In this document: in pieces, positions 1 to 8,072 of the stretch
Layout of the letters: the number at the start of each line of letters is the position of its first letter
How positions within the stretch are numbered: position 1 is the first letter of the stretch
Origin: Gemmatimonadota bacterium
GTDB taxonomy: Bacteria > Gemmatimonadota > Gemmatimonadetes > Gemmatimonadales > GWC2-71-9
Direction: 5' to 3'
Length of the DNA: 9,875 nt
Assembly: GCA_027294815.1 (NCBI GenBank)
Contig: JAPULP010000104.1
Location: 1-9,875, forward strand
The notes under the pieces: model-generated
Told to the model about the DNA's origin: nothing
Databases searched by the model: none
The model's input: only the letters and a program-made list of their open reading frames with translations
Position numbers and translations under genes: made by a program

Positions 1-2
1 AG

Positions 3-620
3 TCGGGTGACCTCGGGACGATCTACTATCTATACAGTCAGCGGGTAAACCTCGGGCAGGTGCGTCCCGATGAGAACGCGCTGTGGAGCTTCGGACCGCA
101 CGACGTGTCTGTCGCATTGCGATTGCTCGGTGAAGCTCCGGTCCGGGTGGCCGCCCATGGGAGGAGTTATTTGCAACCCGGCATCGAGGACGTCGTGTTC
201 CTCCTCCTCGAGATGCCGTCGGGAGCGATGGTGCACGTTCAGATGTCGTGGCTGGATCCTCACAAGAAACGGCAATTGACGGTGGTGGGATCCCACAAGA
301 TGGTGGTGTTCGACGACATGCAAGCCAGGGAGAAGATCAAGATCTACGATAAGGGAGTTGACCGACCCCCGGCGTACGCATCGTACGGCGAAAGTCTCGC
401 CGTCAGAGAAGGAGAGATCGTGATCCCGCGCATTCCCAACGTCGAGCCGCTCCGGGCGGAGCTGAATCACTTTGTGGCGGTGGTCCGGGGAGAAGCCGAG
501 CCGCGTGCCGGAGTACAGGACGGCTTGGAGGTAGTGCGCATCTTGGAAGCGGCGTCGGAGTCGCTTCGGAATGGAGGACGGGTGATTGAAATCGGGCCGG
601 CGAGCGCCCGCACGCAATGA
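3..620 (+). CDS. Gfo/Idh/MocA-family oxidoreductase, C-terminal part (5' end outside window)
   Basis: The reading frame is open from base 3 with no stop, so this is the last ~205 codons of a longer gene. The N-terminal Rossmann domain and the EKP-type catalytic lysine lie outside the window. What is visible is the C-terminal alpha/beta domain of the Gfo/Idh/MocA NAD-dependent sugar oxidoreductases. It includes RVNLGQVRPDENALWSFGPHD, whose His-Asp pair is at bases 99-104 and fits the family's active-site histidine region, then HVQMSWLDPHKKRQLTVVGS and a closing helix near GLEVVRILEAASESL. From memory, this subfamily often sits in polysaccharide clusters beside WbpA-type dehydrogenases. By analogy with WbpB/WlbA it may oxidise C3 of UDP-GlcNAcA, giving a 3-keto sugar for later amination. 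The family is clear; the substrate is inferred from the neighbour. Its TGA overlaps the next gene's ATG (ATGA). The GTG at 60 is in frame but internal to the conserved domain, so it is not the start. Confidence 0.85.
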   Translation, partial: SGDLGTIYYLYSQRVNLGQVRPDENALWSFGPHDVSVALRLLGEAPVRVAAHGRSYLQPGIEDVVFLLLEMPSGAMVHVQMSWLDPHKKRQLTVVGSHKMVVFDDMQAREKIKIYDKGVDRPPAYASYGESLAVREGEIVIPRIPNVEPLRAELNHFVAVVRGEAEPRAGVQDGLEVVRILEAASESLRNGGRVIEIGPASARTQ

Positions 621-1903
621 CGACCAAGCACGATCTCCTTGCCAAGGCCGACAACCGGAGCGCCATCTTTGGTGTCGTAGGTCTGGGATATGTCGGTCTG
701 CCCCTCGCGATCGAGTTGGCGCGCGGGGGTTATCGCGTGCTCGGATTCGACATCAATCCGGATCTGGTCGAAGCGGTGAATGGCGGGACCTCCCATGTGG
801 GCGACGTTACTTCTGAAGTGCTGACCGAGTTCACGTCCGATGGCCGCATCTCCGCCACGAGCGACATGACGCGATTGGCCGAAGCGGACGTTGTGTCCAT
901 TTGCGTGCCGACGCCGCTTTCCAAGACGCGGGATCCCGATGTGTCGTTCGTGATGGCAGCGGCCGATTCGTTGGCCAAGACGGTCCGCCCAGGCCAGGCG
1001 GTGGTTCTGGAGAGCACGAGCTACCCCGGCACCACGCGCGAGCTCCTCTTGCCACGGTTGCTGGAGACCGGGCTCGAGGTGGGCAAGGATTTCTTCCTGG
1101 CGTTCAGCCCCGAGCGTATCGATCCGGGTAATACGCAGTGGGGGACTCGCAACACCCCGAAGGTGCTGGGTGGGGTTACCGACGCCTGCCGTGACGTGAT
1201 CCTCGCCCTCTACGAGCCGGTGTTCGATCAGCTCGTTCCCGTGTCGTCACCGGAAGTCGCCGAGTTGGTGAAGCTGCTCGAAAACACTTTTCGGACGGTG
1301 AACATCGGCTTGGCGAACGAGATGGCGATCGTGTGTGACAAGCTCGGCGTCAACGTGTGGGAGGTCATCGATGCGGCCGCGACCAAGCCGTTCGGTTTCA
1401 TGAAATTCACCCCCGGTCCCGGGTTGGGCGGCCATTGCATACCGGTGGATCCGCACTACCTCGCATGGAAGATGCGTAGTCTCAACTACAAGACGCGTTT
1501 CATCGACGTGGCCGGGGAAGTCAACTCGGAGATGCCGGCGTTTTGGGTGCGGAAGGTGGTCGAAAAGCTGAACGATCGATCTAAGGCCGTGCGTGGATCG
1601 AGCATCTTGGTCGTGGGCGTAGCCTACAAGAAGGACGTCGATGACGTCCGCGAGAGTCCGGCGCTCGACATCATCAGGCTGCTCCTCCACCAAGGCGCTG
1701 GTGTGCGGTACCACGATCCTTTCGTGGCCCAGATCCGCGACGACTCGGTATCACTCGACTCCGTACCACTGACGGAAGATGAGGTGCGGTCGGCCGACTG
1801 CATCGTGCTGGCGACCGACCACACGAGCCTGGACTACGATTTGTTGAAGACCGAATTGCGTAACGTGGTAGACACGCGAAACGCACTGCGAGGCGGAGAG
1901 TGA
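617..1903 (+). CDS. wbpA: UDP-N-acetyl-D-glucosamine 6-dehydrogenase, WbpA/TviB type
   Basis: This is a complete 428-residue nucleotide-sugar dehydrogenase, a normal length for the UDP-Glc/GDP-Man dehydrogenase family. Such enzymes oxidise C6 of a UDP-sugar to the uronic acid with two NAD+ in the cytoplasm. The NAD-binding motif GLGYVG is at residues 22-27. FSPERIDPG carries Glu166, LVKLLENTFR carries Lys219 and Asn223, and the catalytic cysteine is Cys274 in GLGGHCIPVDP. The C-terminal UDP-binding domain contains VAYKKDVDDVRESPA. The phrases ESTSYPGTT, AATKPFGFM and AGEVNSEMP match P. aeruginosa WbpA (UDP-GlcNAc to UDP-GlcNAcA) better than E. coli WecC (UDP-ManNAc), so GlcNAc is the preferred substrate; GalNAc or ManNAc cannot be excluded. 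ATG at 617 overlaps the previous stop by four bases, indicating translational coupling with the oxidoreductase that probably acts on its product. Confidence 0.85.
   Translation: MTTKHDLLAKADNRSAIFGVVGLGYVGLPLAIELARGGYRVLGFDINPDLVEAVNGGTSHVGDVTSEVLTEFTSDGRISATSDMTRLAEADVVSICVPTPLSKTRDPDVSFVMAAADSLAKTVRPGQAVVLESTSYPGTTRELLLPRLLETGLEVGKDFFLAFSPERIDPGNTQWGTRNTPKVLGGVTDACRDVILALYEPVFDQLVPVSSPEVAELVKLLENTFRTVNIGLANEMAIVCDKLGVNVWEVIDAAATKPFGFMKFTPGPGLGGHCIPVDPHYLAWKMRSLNYKTRFIDVAGEVNSEMPAFWVRKVVEKLNDRSKAVRGSSILVVGVAYKKDVDDVRESPALDIIRLLLHQGAGVRYHDPFVAQIRDDSVSLDSVPLTEDEVRSADCIVLATDHTSLDYDLLKTELRNVVDTRNALRGGE
1891..1900 (+). promoter_or_regulatory. Probable ribosome binding site for ugd
   Basis: AGGCGGAGAG lies inside the last codons of the upstream dehydrogenase, ending 4 bases before the GTG at 1905. 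It is one of the clearer purine-rich Shine-Dalgarno-like stretches in this run of genes and supports the GTG as the start of ugd. The spacing is slightly short, so pairing probably uses the 5' part of the stretch. Confidence 0.5.
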
Positions 1904-1904
1904 A

Positions 1905-3206
1905 GTGAACGTTGCGGTAGTGGGAACCGGATACGTTGGCCTCGTCGTGGGCGCTTGTCTGGCCGAAATGGGGAATAGCGTTATTTGTGCCGACGTTGAC
2001 GACGACAAGATCAAGCAGCTCAAAGCCAACCGGATTCCGATCCATGAACCCGGCCTCGAGCCGCTCGTGACCGAGAACCAAACGGCGGGACGGTTGACCT
2101 TCACGACCGATGTGGGTGCTGCCGTCGACGCGTCCGAGATCGTGTTCATCGCCGTGGGCACACCACCGGGTGAAGACGGCTCGGCCGATCTGCAACACGT
2201 GTTGGATGTGGCGGGGACGATCGGCGACCACATGAACACCCCGAAAGTCATCATTACCAAGAGCACTGTACCCGTCGGCACGGCAGACAAAGTCCGGGCC
2301 ACCATTGCGTCTCGCACGACCGTCGATTTTCACGTCTGTTCCAATCCGGAGTTTCTCAAGGAAGGTGCCGCGGTCGAGGACTTCATGAAACCGGATCGGG
2401 TAGTGGTCGGCGTCGACTCTCAGGAGGCGGCGGACATCCTCACCGAGCTGTACAGTCCTTTTGTCCGCACCGGCAACCCACTCATCTTCATGGATATTCC
2501 GTCGGCGGAACTGACGAAGTACGCAGCAAATGCCATGCTGGCCACTCGCATCTCCTTCATGAACCAGGTGGCGGAGCTTTGCGAGAAGGTCGGAGCGGAC
2601 GTGAATCACGTGCGCAAGGGCATCGGTTCCGACAGCCGGATAGGTCCTGCCTTCTTGTTCCCTGGCCCAGGCTACGGCGGATCGTGCTTTCCCAAAGACG
2701 TTCGCGCTCTTTTGAAGACGGGTGAGGAAGTCGATGTGTCTCTGGATCTTTTGGAGTCCGTCGAAGCCGTCAACGATCGTCAAAAGCTGAAACTGCTGGA
2801 GAAAGTGTGCGGCGTGTTGAACGGCGAGCTTGAGGGGAAACAAGTCGCGGTGTGGGGTCTGGCCTTCAAAGCGGAAACGGACGACATGCGTGAAAGTCCG
2901 GCAATCCCGCTCGTCCAAGGGCTCTTGAAAGCCCGGGCCCGCGTTCGGGCGTACGATCCAGTGGCAACGGAAAATGCCAAGCAGATCTTTGGAGATCGTA
3001 TCGAGTACTGTCCCAATGAGTACGAAGCGCTGAAAGACGCCGACGCGCTCGTCATCGTCACCGAATGGCGCGCCTTTCGCAATCCGGACTTCGGCAAAAT
3101 GAAGGAACTGATGCGACAGCCGGTGCTCGTCGACGGGCGAAACCTCTACAAGCCCGCGAAACTCAGAGCTCTTGGATTCGTGTACGCCGGGTTCGGGCGA
3201 CCGTAA
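1905..3206 (+). CDS. ugd: UDP-glucose 6-dehydrogenase
   Basis: This 433-residue protein matches the usual length of bacterial UDP-glucose dehydrogenases (Ugd/TuaD), which make UDP-glucuronate from UDP-glucose with two NAD+. The N-terminus is a textbook Rossmann start with GTGYVG at residues 7-12, followed by IHEPGLEPLV. Expected catalytic and binding residues are present: Lys152 in NPEFLKEG, Lys205 and Asn209 in LTKYAANAM, and the nucleophile Cys261 in GYGGSCFPKD. The C-terminal domain has GLAFKAETDDMRESPA. The GTG at 1905 is chosen because only two codons precede the first beta strand and a GGAGAG stretch lies just upstream. One base separates it from the preceding dehydrogenase, a distant paralogue with clearly different motifs, so this is not a recent tandem duplication. 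Its product feeds both genes that follow. Assignment is firm; exact specificity is inferred from motifs and context. Confidence 0.93.
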   Translation: MNVAVVGTGYVGLVVGACLAEMGNSVICADVDDDKIKQLKANRIPIHEPGLEPLVTENQTAGRLTFTTDVGAAVDASEIVFIAVGTPPGEDGSADLQHVLDVAGTIGDHMNTPKVIITKSTVPVGTADKVRATIASRTTVDFHVCSNPEFLKEGAAVEDFMKPDRVVVGVDSQEAADILTELYSPFVRTGNPLIFMDIPSAELTKYAANAMLATRISFMNQVAELCEKVGADVNHVRKGIGSDSRIGPAFLFPGPGYGGSCFPKDVRALLKTGEEVDVSLDLLESVEAVNDRQKLKLLEKVCGVLNGELEGKQVAVWGLAFKAETDDMRESPAIPLVQGLLKARARVRAYDPVATENAKQIFGDRIEYCPNEYEALKDADALVIVTEWRAFRNPDFGKMKELMRQPVLVDGRNLYKPAKLRALGFVYAGFGRP

Positions 3207-4138
<932 letters not shown>

Positions 4139-4142
<4 letters not shown>

Positions 4143-5107
4143 ACCGTATCCTCATTACCGGAGCAGCGGGTTTTATTGGGTCGCACGCCTGTCGTGCGTT
4201 CCTGGAACGGGAGTGGTCGGTAACGGGGCTCGACAACTTCGATCCGTTCTACGCCCGCACTATAAAGGAACAGGGTCTCGCCGAACTAGTGGACGAATCC
4301 AACTTCCGGTTCGTGGAGGGAGACATCCGTGACGCGGCCACCGTGAGCCGGGAACTCGAGGGTGTCGATCTGGTGCTGCACCTCGCCGCTCGAGCGGGCG
4401 TTCGGCCAAGCATCGAGGACCCTGAATCCTACGTTTCCGTCAATGTCGGTGGGACCGCCACGCTGCTGGAAGCGTGCAACAAACTCGACATCAAACGATT
4501 CGTATTCGGGTCGTCCTCGTCGGTCTACGGAGACAGCACTGCCGTGCCGTTTCGGGAAGACGCCCCCGCGGTGGATCCGATCTCGCCATATGCGGCGACC
4601 AAAAGGGCTGGTGAGCTGCATTGTAAGGTCTATTCCCATTTACACGGTTTTCGCATCGCGGCGCTTCGGTTTTTCACCGTGTATGGGCCGCGGCAGCGCC
4701 CAGACCTGGCAATACACAAATTCGCGCACCTCATGAGCGCGGGAACCCCGGTTGTGCAGTTCGGAGACGGGTCCTCCGAACGCGACTACACGCACGTCGA
4801 TGACATCATCCAGGGGACGGTGGGAGCGGTAGAGTGGGTGATGCACGGCGGCCCTGGTTTCGAGGTGTTCAACCTAGGTGAATCGAAGACCACGCGCTTG
4901 GCGGACTTGATTGAGTTGATCGGCAGCGCACTACAGATCGAACCGAAGATTGAAATCCAGCCGGTGGCTCCGGGAGACGTGCAACGCACCTTTGCCGACA
5001 TCAGCAAAGCGAGAAGCGTCTTGGGATACCACCCCCAGATTTCGATCGAGGACGGTGTTCCACGGTTCGTCGAATGGTATCAGGCCACGTATGGATGTCC
5101 CACCTGA
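4139..5107 (+). CDS. NAD-dependent epimerase, UDP-glucuronate 4-epimerase-like
   Basis: With the GTG at 4139 the protein has 322 residues, normal for extended SDR sugar epimerases. Landmarks are GAAGFIG (8-14), [26 protein letters not shown] (125-131), [12 protein letters not shown] with catalytic Tyr151 and Lys155, and [17 protein letters not shown]. The ARAGVRPSI and [12 protein letters not shown] blocks are typical of the UDP-glucuronate 4-epimerases (Cap1J/LpsL group) that interconvert UDP-GlcA and UDP-GalA. The frame stays open upstream to a GTG at 4067, but that stretch overlaps uxs out of phase and precedes the canonical NAD-binding strand, so 4139 is preferred. The start overlaps the uxs stop as GTGA. 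Together with ugd and uxs it places two competing consumers of UDP-GlcA side by side. A UDP-Glc/UDP-GlcNAc 4-epimerase role is a less likely alternative. Confidence 0.8.
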
Positions 5108-5804
5108 GAATCTCCTAGAGCGTGCCAAGGAGCGGTTCGAGCTCCACGATTATTACGGCTGCGTGCACTTCCTGGAGGAAGTCATCCAGTCGGGCAAAGC
5201 CTTTGCGGACGCCCACCACCTCCTCGGCCTGGCTTTGCACTTGGCGGGCCGTTCCGAGAAAGCGCTCGAGTCGTTCGATCGGGCCCTCGACTTGAACCCT
5301 CGGTATCACGAAGCCCACATCCACCGTGGTATCGTGCTCAACGAGCTGGGCCGTACCGCCGAGGCGGAGCAGGCGTTCAAGGGGGCGGCGGCCGCCAGAC
5401 GGGCAGACCGTGACGGGATTCCCGGACTCTACGCCGCCAAGCTGGCCAATCACCATGCGCAACTCGGCGAGGCGTACGCGGAGGCCGGGGCGATGGATGC
5501 CGCCATCGATCAGTATCGTACGGCCTTGCACCTGGGACCGACATTTCACGACTTGCGGTATCGCCTGGCCCGCATGCTGCTCGAGGTTGGAAGGTCATTG
5601 GAAGCACGTGAGGAGCTGGAAACGCTGGTTGCCGCCAAGCCCGACGCAAGGAACATCCATTCCACCCTGGGCTTGGCCTATTACGTTTCGGGCGAGATTG
5701 ATCGTGCGGAAGCGACCTGGAAAGCCATTCAGCAGAAACACCCGGACGACGTTCGGGTACGGGCGTATATAGCGATGCTCAGGCGAGCGAATGAGAAAGA
5801 ATAA
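5091..5804 (+). CDS. Soluble tetratricopeptide repeat protein
   Basis: This 237-residue protein is built almost wholly of TPR units. Recognisable repeats lie near residues 8-36 (partial), 38-70 (FADAHHLLGLALHLAGRSEK onward, ending in LDLNP), 72-104, 119-150, 151-184 and 185-218, each with the small/large residue spacing and terminal proline of TPR helix pairs. There is no signal peptide, lipobox or membrane segment, so it is predicted to be cytoplasmic. TPR folds bind other proteins; no enzyme motif is seen. The ATG at 5091 is chosen because upstream in-frame sequence overlaps the epimerase and is not TPR-like. The gene overlaps the epimerase by 17 bases and the next gene by 14, implying coupled expression. 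It could be a scaffold for polysaccharide assembly or for the lipoproteins that follow, but the partner is unknown. Confidence 0.8.
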   Translation: MDVPPENLLERAKERFELHDYYGCVHFLEEVIQSGKAFADAHHLLGLALHLAGRSEKALESFDRALDLNPRYHEAHIHRGIVLNELGRTAEAEQAFKGAAAARRADRDGIPGLYAAKLANHHAQLGEAYAEAGAMDAAIDQYRTALHLGPTFHDLRYRLARMLLEVGRSLEAREELETLVAAKPDARNIHSTLGLAYYVSGEIDRAEATWKAIQQKHPDDVRVRAYIAMLRRANEKE

Positions 5805-6735
5805 CCCCGCACAGATCGTCGTAGCCGCCGTACTCGTGATGACGGCCTGCGGAGGCGCGGCCGCGGATCACGAGACCCTGGGCGACCAGGCCTACGTCGA
5901 ACGGAGATTCGGCGAGGCCTTGGCTGAATTCCAATTGGGCTTGCGACAGGGTGTGAGCAGCGGGGGCCTGCGCCTAAAAGCCGGCATGGCCGCGCTCAAC
6001 GCACGCGATTTGGTCGAGGCGGCCGTTCAGTTCGAAGCCTTGGCCGTGGAACACGAGGACCAACTGGCGATCGCTGCGGACGGGTTGGGACGGGTGGCCC
6101 GCGCTGCCAGCGCCGAGGGCAACGGACCGGCGCTTCGGGCGGCCCTGCAAGGGTTGCGCAGTGTCGCCCCGGGCAGAGCGCTCGGTACGTTTGCCAACGA
6201 GCTGGCCGTGGGACTGGGAGAAAACAGTAGTCCGGCCGAGGCCGTCGCCATCCTGCCGTTTGCCGCGGCGGCGGCGCCCGACGCCGGCTTGCAAGATTCC
6301 CTGATGTACACGTACGGGATCGCACTCGCGGAGGTCAACCGCTGTGAAGAGGCCTTGCCGGTGTTCGAGAGTCTGGTTCGGCGCGGCCGGAAACCGGCGG
6401 TTCAGTCGGGCGCGCGCGGCCGGGCGACCACGTGCGCGCTGGTTTTGGGTCGCAGGGATTTGTTCCAAGGGGCGCAAGACGATGCAGAGGCTTGGTTTTG
6501 TCGAGCAATCGAAATCGGAAACAACAATTACGCCGCGCGTGCCGCACACCTTGGCCTCGGCAACATCTGGTTTTCGCGAGGCGATTATCTGGGAGCCCGC
6601 ACCGCCTACGCCCAAGCCATGGTCGGCGTCAGTCAGAGGGACTCGCTCTACCAGAGAGCACGCCGGGCGCGGGATCGGATTAGCGGACTCGACCTCCTGC
6701 GACCGCCGGAACAGACACCCCGCCGACGGTGTTAG
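5791..6735 (+). CDS. Putative TPR lipoprotein of unknown function
   Basis: The 314-residue product begins with a short basic region (MRKNN), a hydrophobic stretch to about residue 19, and Cys20 in VLVMTACGG. This resembles a lipoprotein signal peptide with a slightly unusual Met at the -3 position. Cleavage before Cys20 would give a lipid-anchored periplasmic or outer-membrane protein. The mature part is alpha-helical and repeat-like: LGDQAYVERRFGEALAEFQ near the start, further degenerate repeats rich in Ala and Gly, and a clearer TPR near AAHLGLGNIWFSRGDYLGAR at the end. It finishes with PPEQTPRRRC, a basic tail ending in cysteine. No catalytic motif is recognised. The ATG overlaps the upstream TPR gene by 14 bases, and an AGGCGAG stretch at 5781-5787 may serve as ribosome site. 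Its position before the BamD-like gene suggests envelope assembly or polysaccharide export, but this is inference only. Confidence 0.6.
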   Translation: MRKNNPAQIVVAAVLVMTACGGAAADHETLGDQAYVERRFGEALAEFQLGLRQGVSSGGLRLKAGMAALNARDLVEAAVQFEALAVEHEDQLAIAADGLGRVARAASAEGNGPALRAALQGLRSVAPGRALGTFANELAVGLGENSSPAEAVAILPFAAAAAPDAGLQDSLMYTYGIALAEVNRCEEALPVFESLVRRGRKPAVQSGARGRATTCALVLGRRDLFQGAQDDAEAWFCRAIEIGNNNYAARAAHLGLGNIWFSRGDYLGARTAYAQAMVGVSQRDSLYQRARRARDRISGLDLLRPPEQTPRRRC

Positions 6736-6742
6736 GTACTTC

Positions 6743-7492
6743 GTGCAAAGACTCTTGATCTTCCTTGTTTCTGTCTTGGCGGTGGCCGGCTGCGCCAAAG
6801 AGTTTCGGCCACGGGACTACCCGTCGCCTCAGGTGCTGCTCGAGGTTTCCGAAGAATTGTTTCGGCGTGGAAAGTGCGCCGACGCGGGGTTGGGATTCCG
6901 ATCTGTCACCCAGCAGTTGCCGGTGCGCGATACGACTGCCGTGCGCGCCAGATTCCTGCTTGCCGAATGTCACTTTACTGCGGGGGCGTTTCTCGAGGCC
7001 GCGAGGCAGTTCCGGCGAGTGGCGAACGAGGCCCCCGGTCATGCGCTCGCGCAGCGGGCGCTCCTTCGATCGGGCGACTCTCAAGCCCAGCTCTGGACCA
7101 ACTCGGAGCTGGACCCGACGTACGGTGAAGCCGCGCGAGTGACCTATCAAGAGGTCGTGGCCCGGTATCCCAGGACGTCGGTGGCCGCTCGGGCGAGCCT
7201 CAAACTCGCCGCGCTGGGGGAGCGTTTTGCGGAAAAAGAGTACAACGTGGGGAACTACTACTACCGGTTGAAGGCAAACTTGTCGGCGATTCTCTACTAT
7301 AAAACGGTTGTCAGTGACTACGGTGCGACGTCGTATGCACCGCTGGCACTCATCCGCTTGGTCGAGGCGTACATTCGTCTCGAATACCAAGAGGAGAAGA
7401 CCGAGACGTGTGACAACCTACGCCGTTTCTATCCAGACGTCCCCCGCTTGGACGAGGTCTGCCCGACCGAGGGGGAGGGGGGATTGCCGTAG
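6743..7492 (+). CDS. bamD: BamD-like outer membrane assembly lipoprotein
   Basis: Starting at GTG 6743 the product has 249 residues, close to BamD size. It opens with a compact lipoprotein signal, hydrophobic residues 4-15 followed by the lipobox VAGC with Cys17. The body is TPR-like: EELFRRGKCADAGLGFRSV, ECHFTAGAFLEAARQFRRV, then TYQEVVARYPRTSVAARASL and FAEKEYNVGNYYYRLKANLS (residues 162-181), ending with an AILYYKTVVSDYG repeat. The A-x-x-E-x-x-VG-x-YY pattern and the order of repeats match BamD/YfiO, the lipoprotein that works with BamA to insert beta-barrel proteins into the outer membrane. Upstream in-frame sequence overlaps the previous gene and lacks this signal, so it is left out. 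Seven bases separate it from the preceding stop. A different TPR lipoprotein is the main alternative. Confidence 0.75.
   Translation: MQRLLIFLVSVLAVAGCAKEFRPRDYPSPQVLLEVSEELFRRGKCADAGLGFRSVTQQLPVRDTTAVRARFLLAECHFTAGAFLEAARQFRRVANEAPGHALAQRALLRSGDSQAQLWTNSELDPTYGEAARVTYQEVVARYPRTSVAARASLKLAALGERFAEKEYNVGNYYYRLKANLSAILYYKTVVSDYGATSYAPLALIRLVEAYIRLEYQEEKTETCDNLRRFYPDVPRLDEVCPTEGEGGLP
7470..7482 (+). promoter_or_regulatory. G-rich tract upstream of nadD, possible ribosome site
   Basis: AGGGGGAGGGGGG lies in the last codons of the BamD-like gene (Glu-Gly-Glu-Gly-Gly) and includes a GGAGG core. It ends 14 bases before the GTG of nadD, farther than the usual 5-9, so it could help recruit ribosomes but is not an ideal Shine-Dalgarno site. 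It is reported because no closer candidate exists. Confidence 0.25.
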
Positions 7493-7496
7493 GCCC

Positions 7497-8072
7497 GTGC
7501 GGATCGGCGTCCTGGGTGGCTCATTTGATCCGGTTCATCTAGCGCATCTGACCGTGGCCGAGGCCGCCGCCGCGGGTCTTGGTCTTGCACAGGTCCGGTT
7601 CGTTCCTGCCGCGGAACAGCCGTTCAAACCCAAAGGGCATCACGCCGCGGCCCAGCATCGGGTCGCCATGCTCGAACTCGCACTGGCGGATCGCGCCGAG
7701 TTCGTCCTGGATCTCCGAGAGATCGAGCGTGGAGGGATCTCCCATACGGTGGAAACGCTGGCCAGCCTGCGTCACGATTTCCCGGGCGATGAGTTATTTT
7801 TGATGGTTGGCGCCGATGCCGCCCTCGAGTTGCCGAGATGGCGGGATTCGTCTCGGATCGGTGAAATGGCTCAGGTCGTGGCCATGTCGCGTGCGGGGGC
7901 AGTTGCGCCGGCCGCTCCGTACATCGCGCAGTCGATCACGGTGCCTTCCCTCGACATCTCGTCCTCTGCGGCGAGGCAGGCGGTGCGAGAGGGCACGTCG
8001 CTTGGGCACCTCGTGCCCGAGTCCGTGGCCGAGTACATACGAACTCACGAACTGTATTACAGTGGCGACTGA
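7497..8072 (+). CDS. nadD: Nicotinate-nucleotide adenylyltransferase
   Basis: NadD joins nicotinate mononucleotide and ATP to form nicotinate adenine dinucleotide, the shared late step of NAD synthesis, in the cytoplasm. The GTG start at 7497 gives 191 residues, typical of the family, and begins directly with the nucleotidyltransferase signature GGSFDPVHLAH (residues 7-17), whose two histidines bind ATP phosphates. Further landmarks are KPKGHHAAAQHRVAMLELAL (44-63), the FLMVGADAALELPRW block (101-115) and the second ATP motif ISSSAAR (164-170), followed by LVPESVAEYI. All expected elements are present. In-frame sequence upstream of 7497 overlaps the BamD-like gene and is not NadD-like. Four bases separate it from the upstream stop and its own TGA abuts secA. 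Because NadD is usually essential, this part of the run is probably expressed constitutively. Confidence 0.95.
   Translation: MRIGVLGGSFDPVHLAHLTVAEAAAAGLGLAQVRFVPAAEQPFKPKGHHAAAQHRVAMLELALADRAEFVLDLREIERGGISHTVETLASLRHDFPGDELFLMVGADAALELPRWRDSSRIGEMAQVVAMSRAGAVAPAAPYIAQSITVPSLDISSSAARQAVREGTSLGHLVPESVAEYIRTHELYYSGD

Noticed and set aside
617..3206. Possible recent tandem duplication of the two UDP-sugar dehydrogenases
   Set aside because: They share only family motifs; their active-site surroundings (GGHCIPVDP versus GGSCFPKD) and C-terminal domains are clearly diverged and match different subfamilies.
6344..6742. N-terminal extension of the BamD-like gene
   Set aside because: The frame is open upstream, but the extension overlaps the preceding lipoprotein gene and would bury a good lipoprotein signal peptide that starts at the GTG at 6743.
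8051..8063. Perfect 6-base dyad ACTGTA-T-TACAGT just before secA, considered as an operator
   Set aside because: A dyad this short is expected a few times per 10 kb by chance, lies within nadD coding sequence, and the one-base centre cannot form a terminator hairpin.
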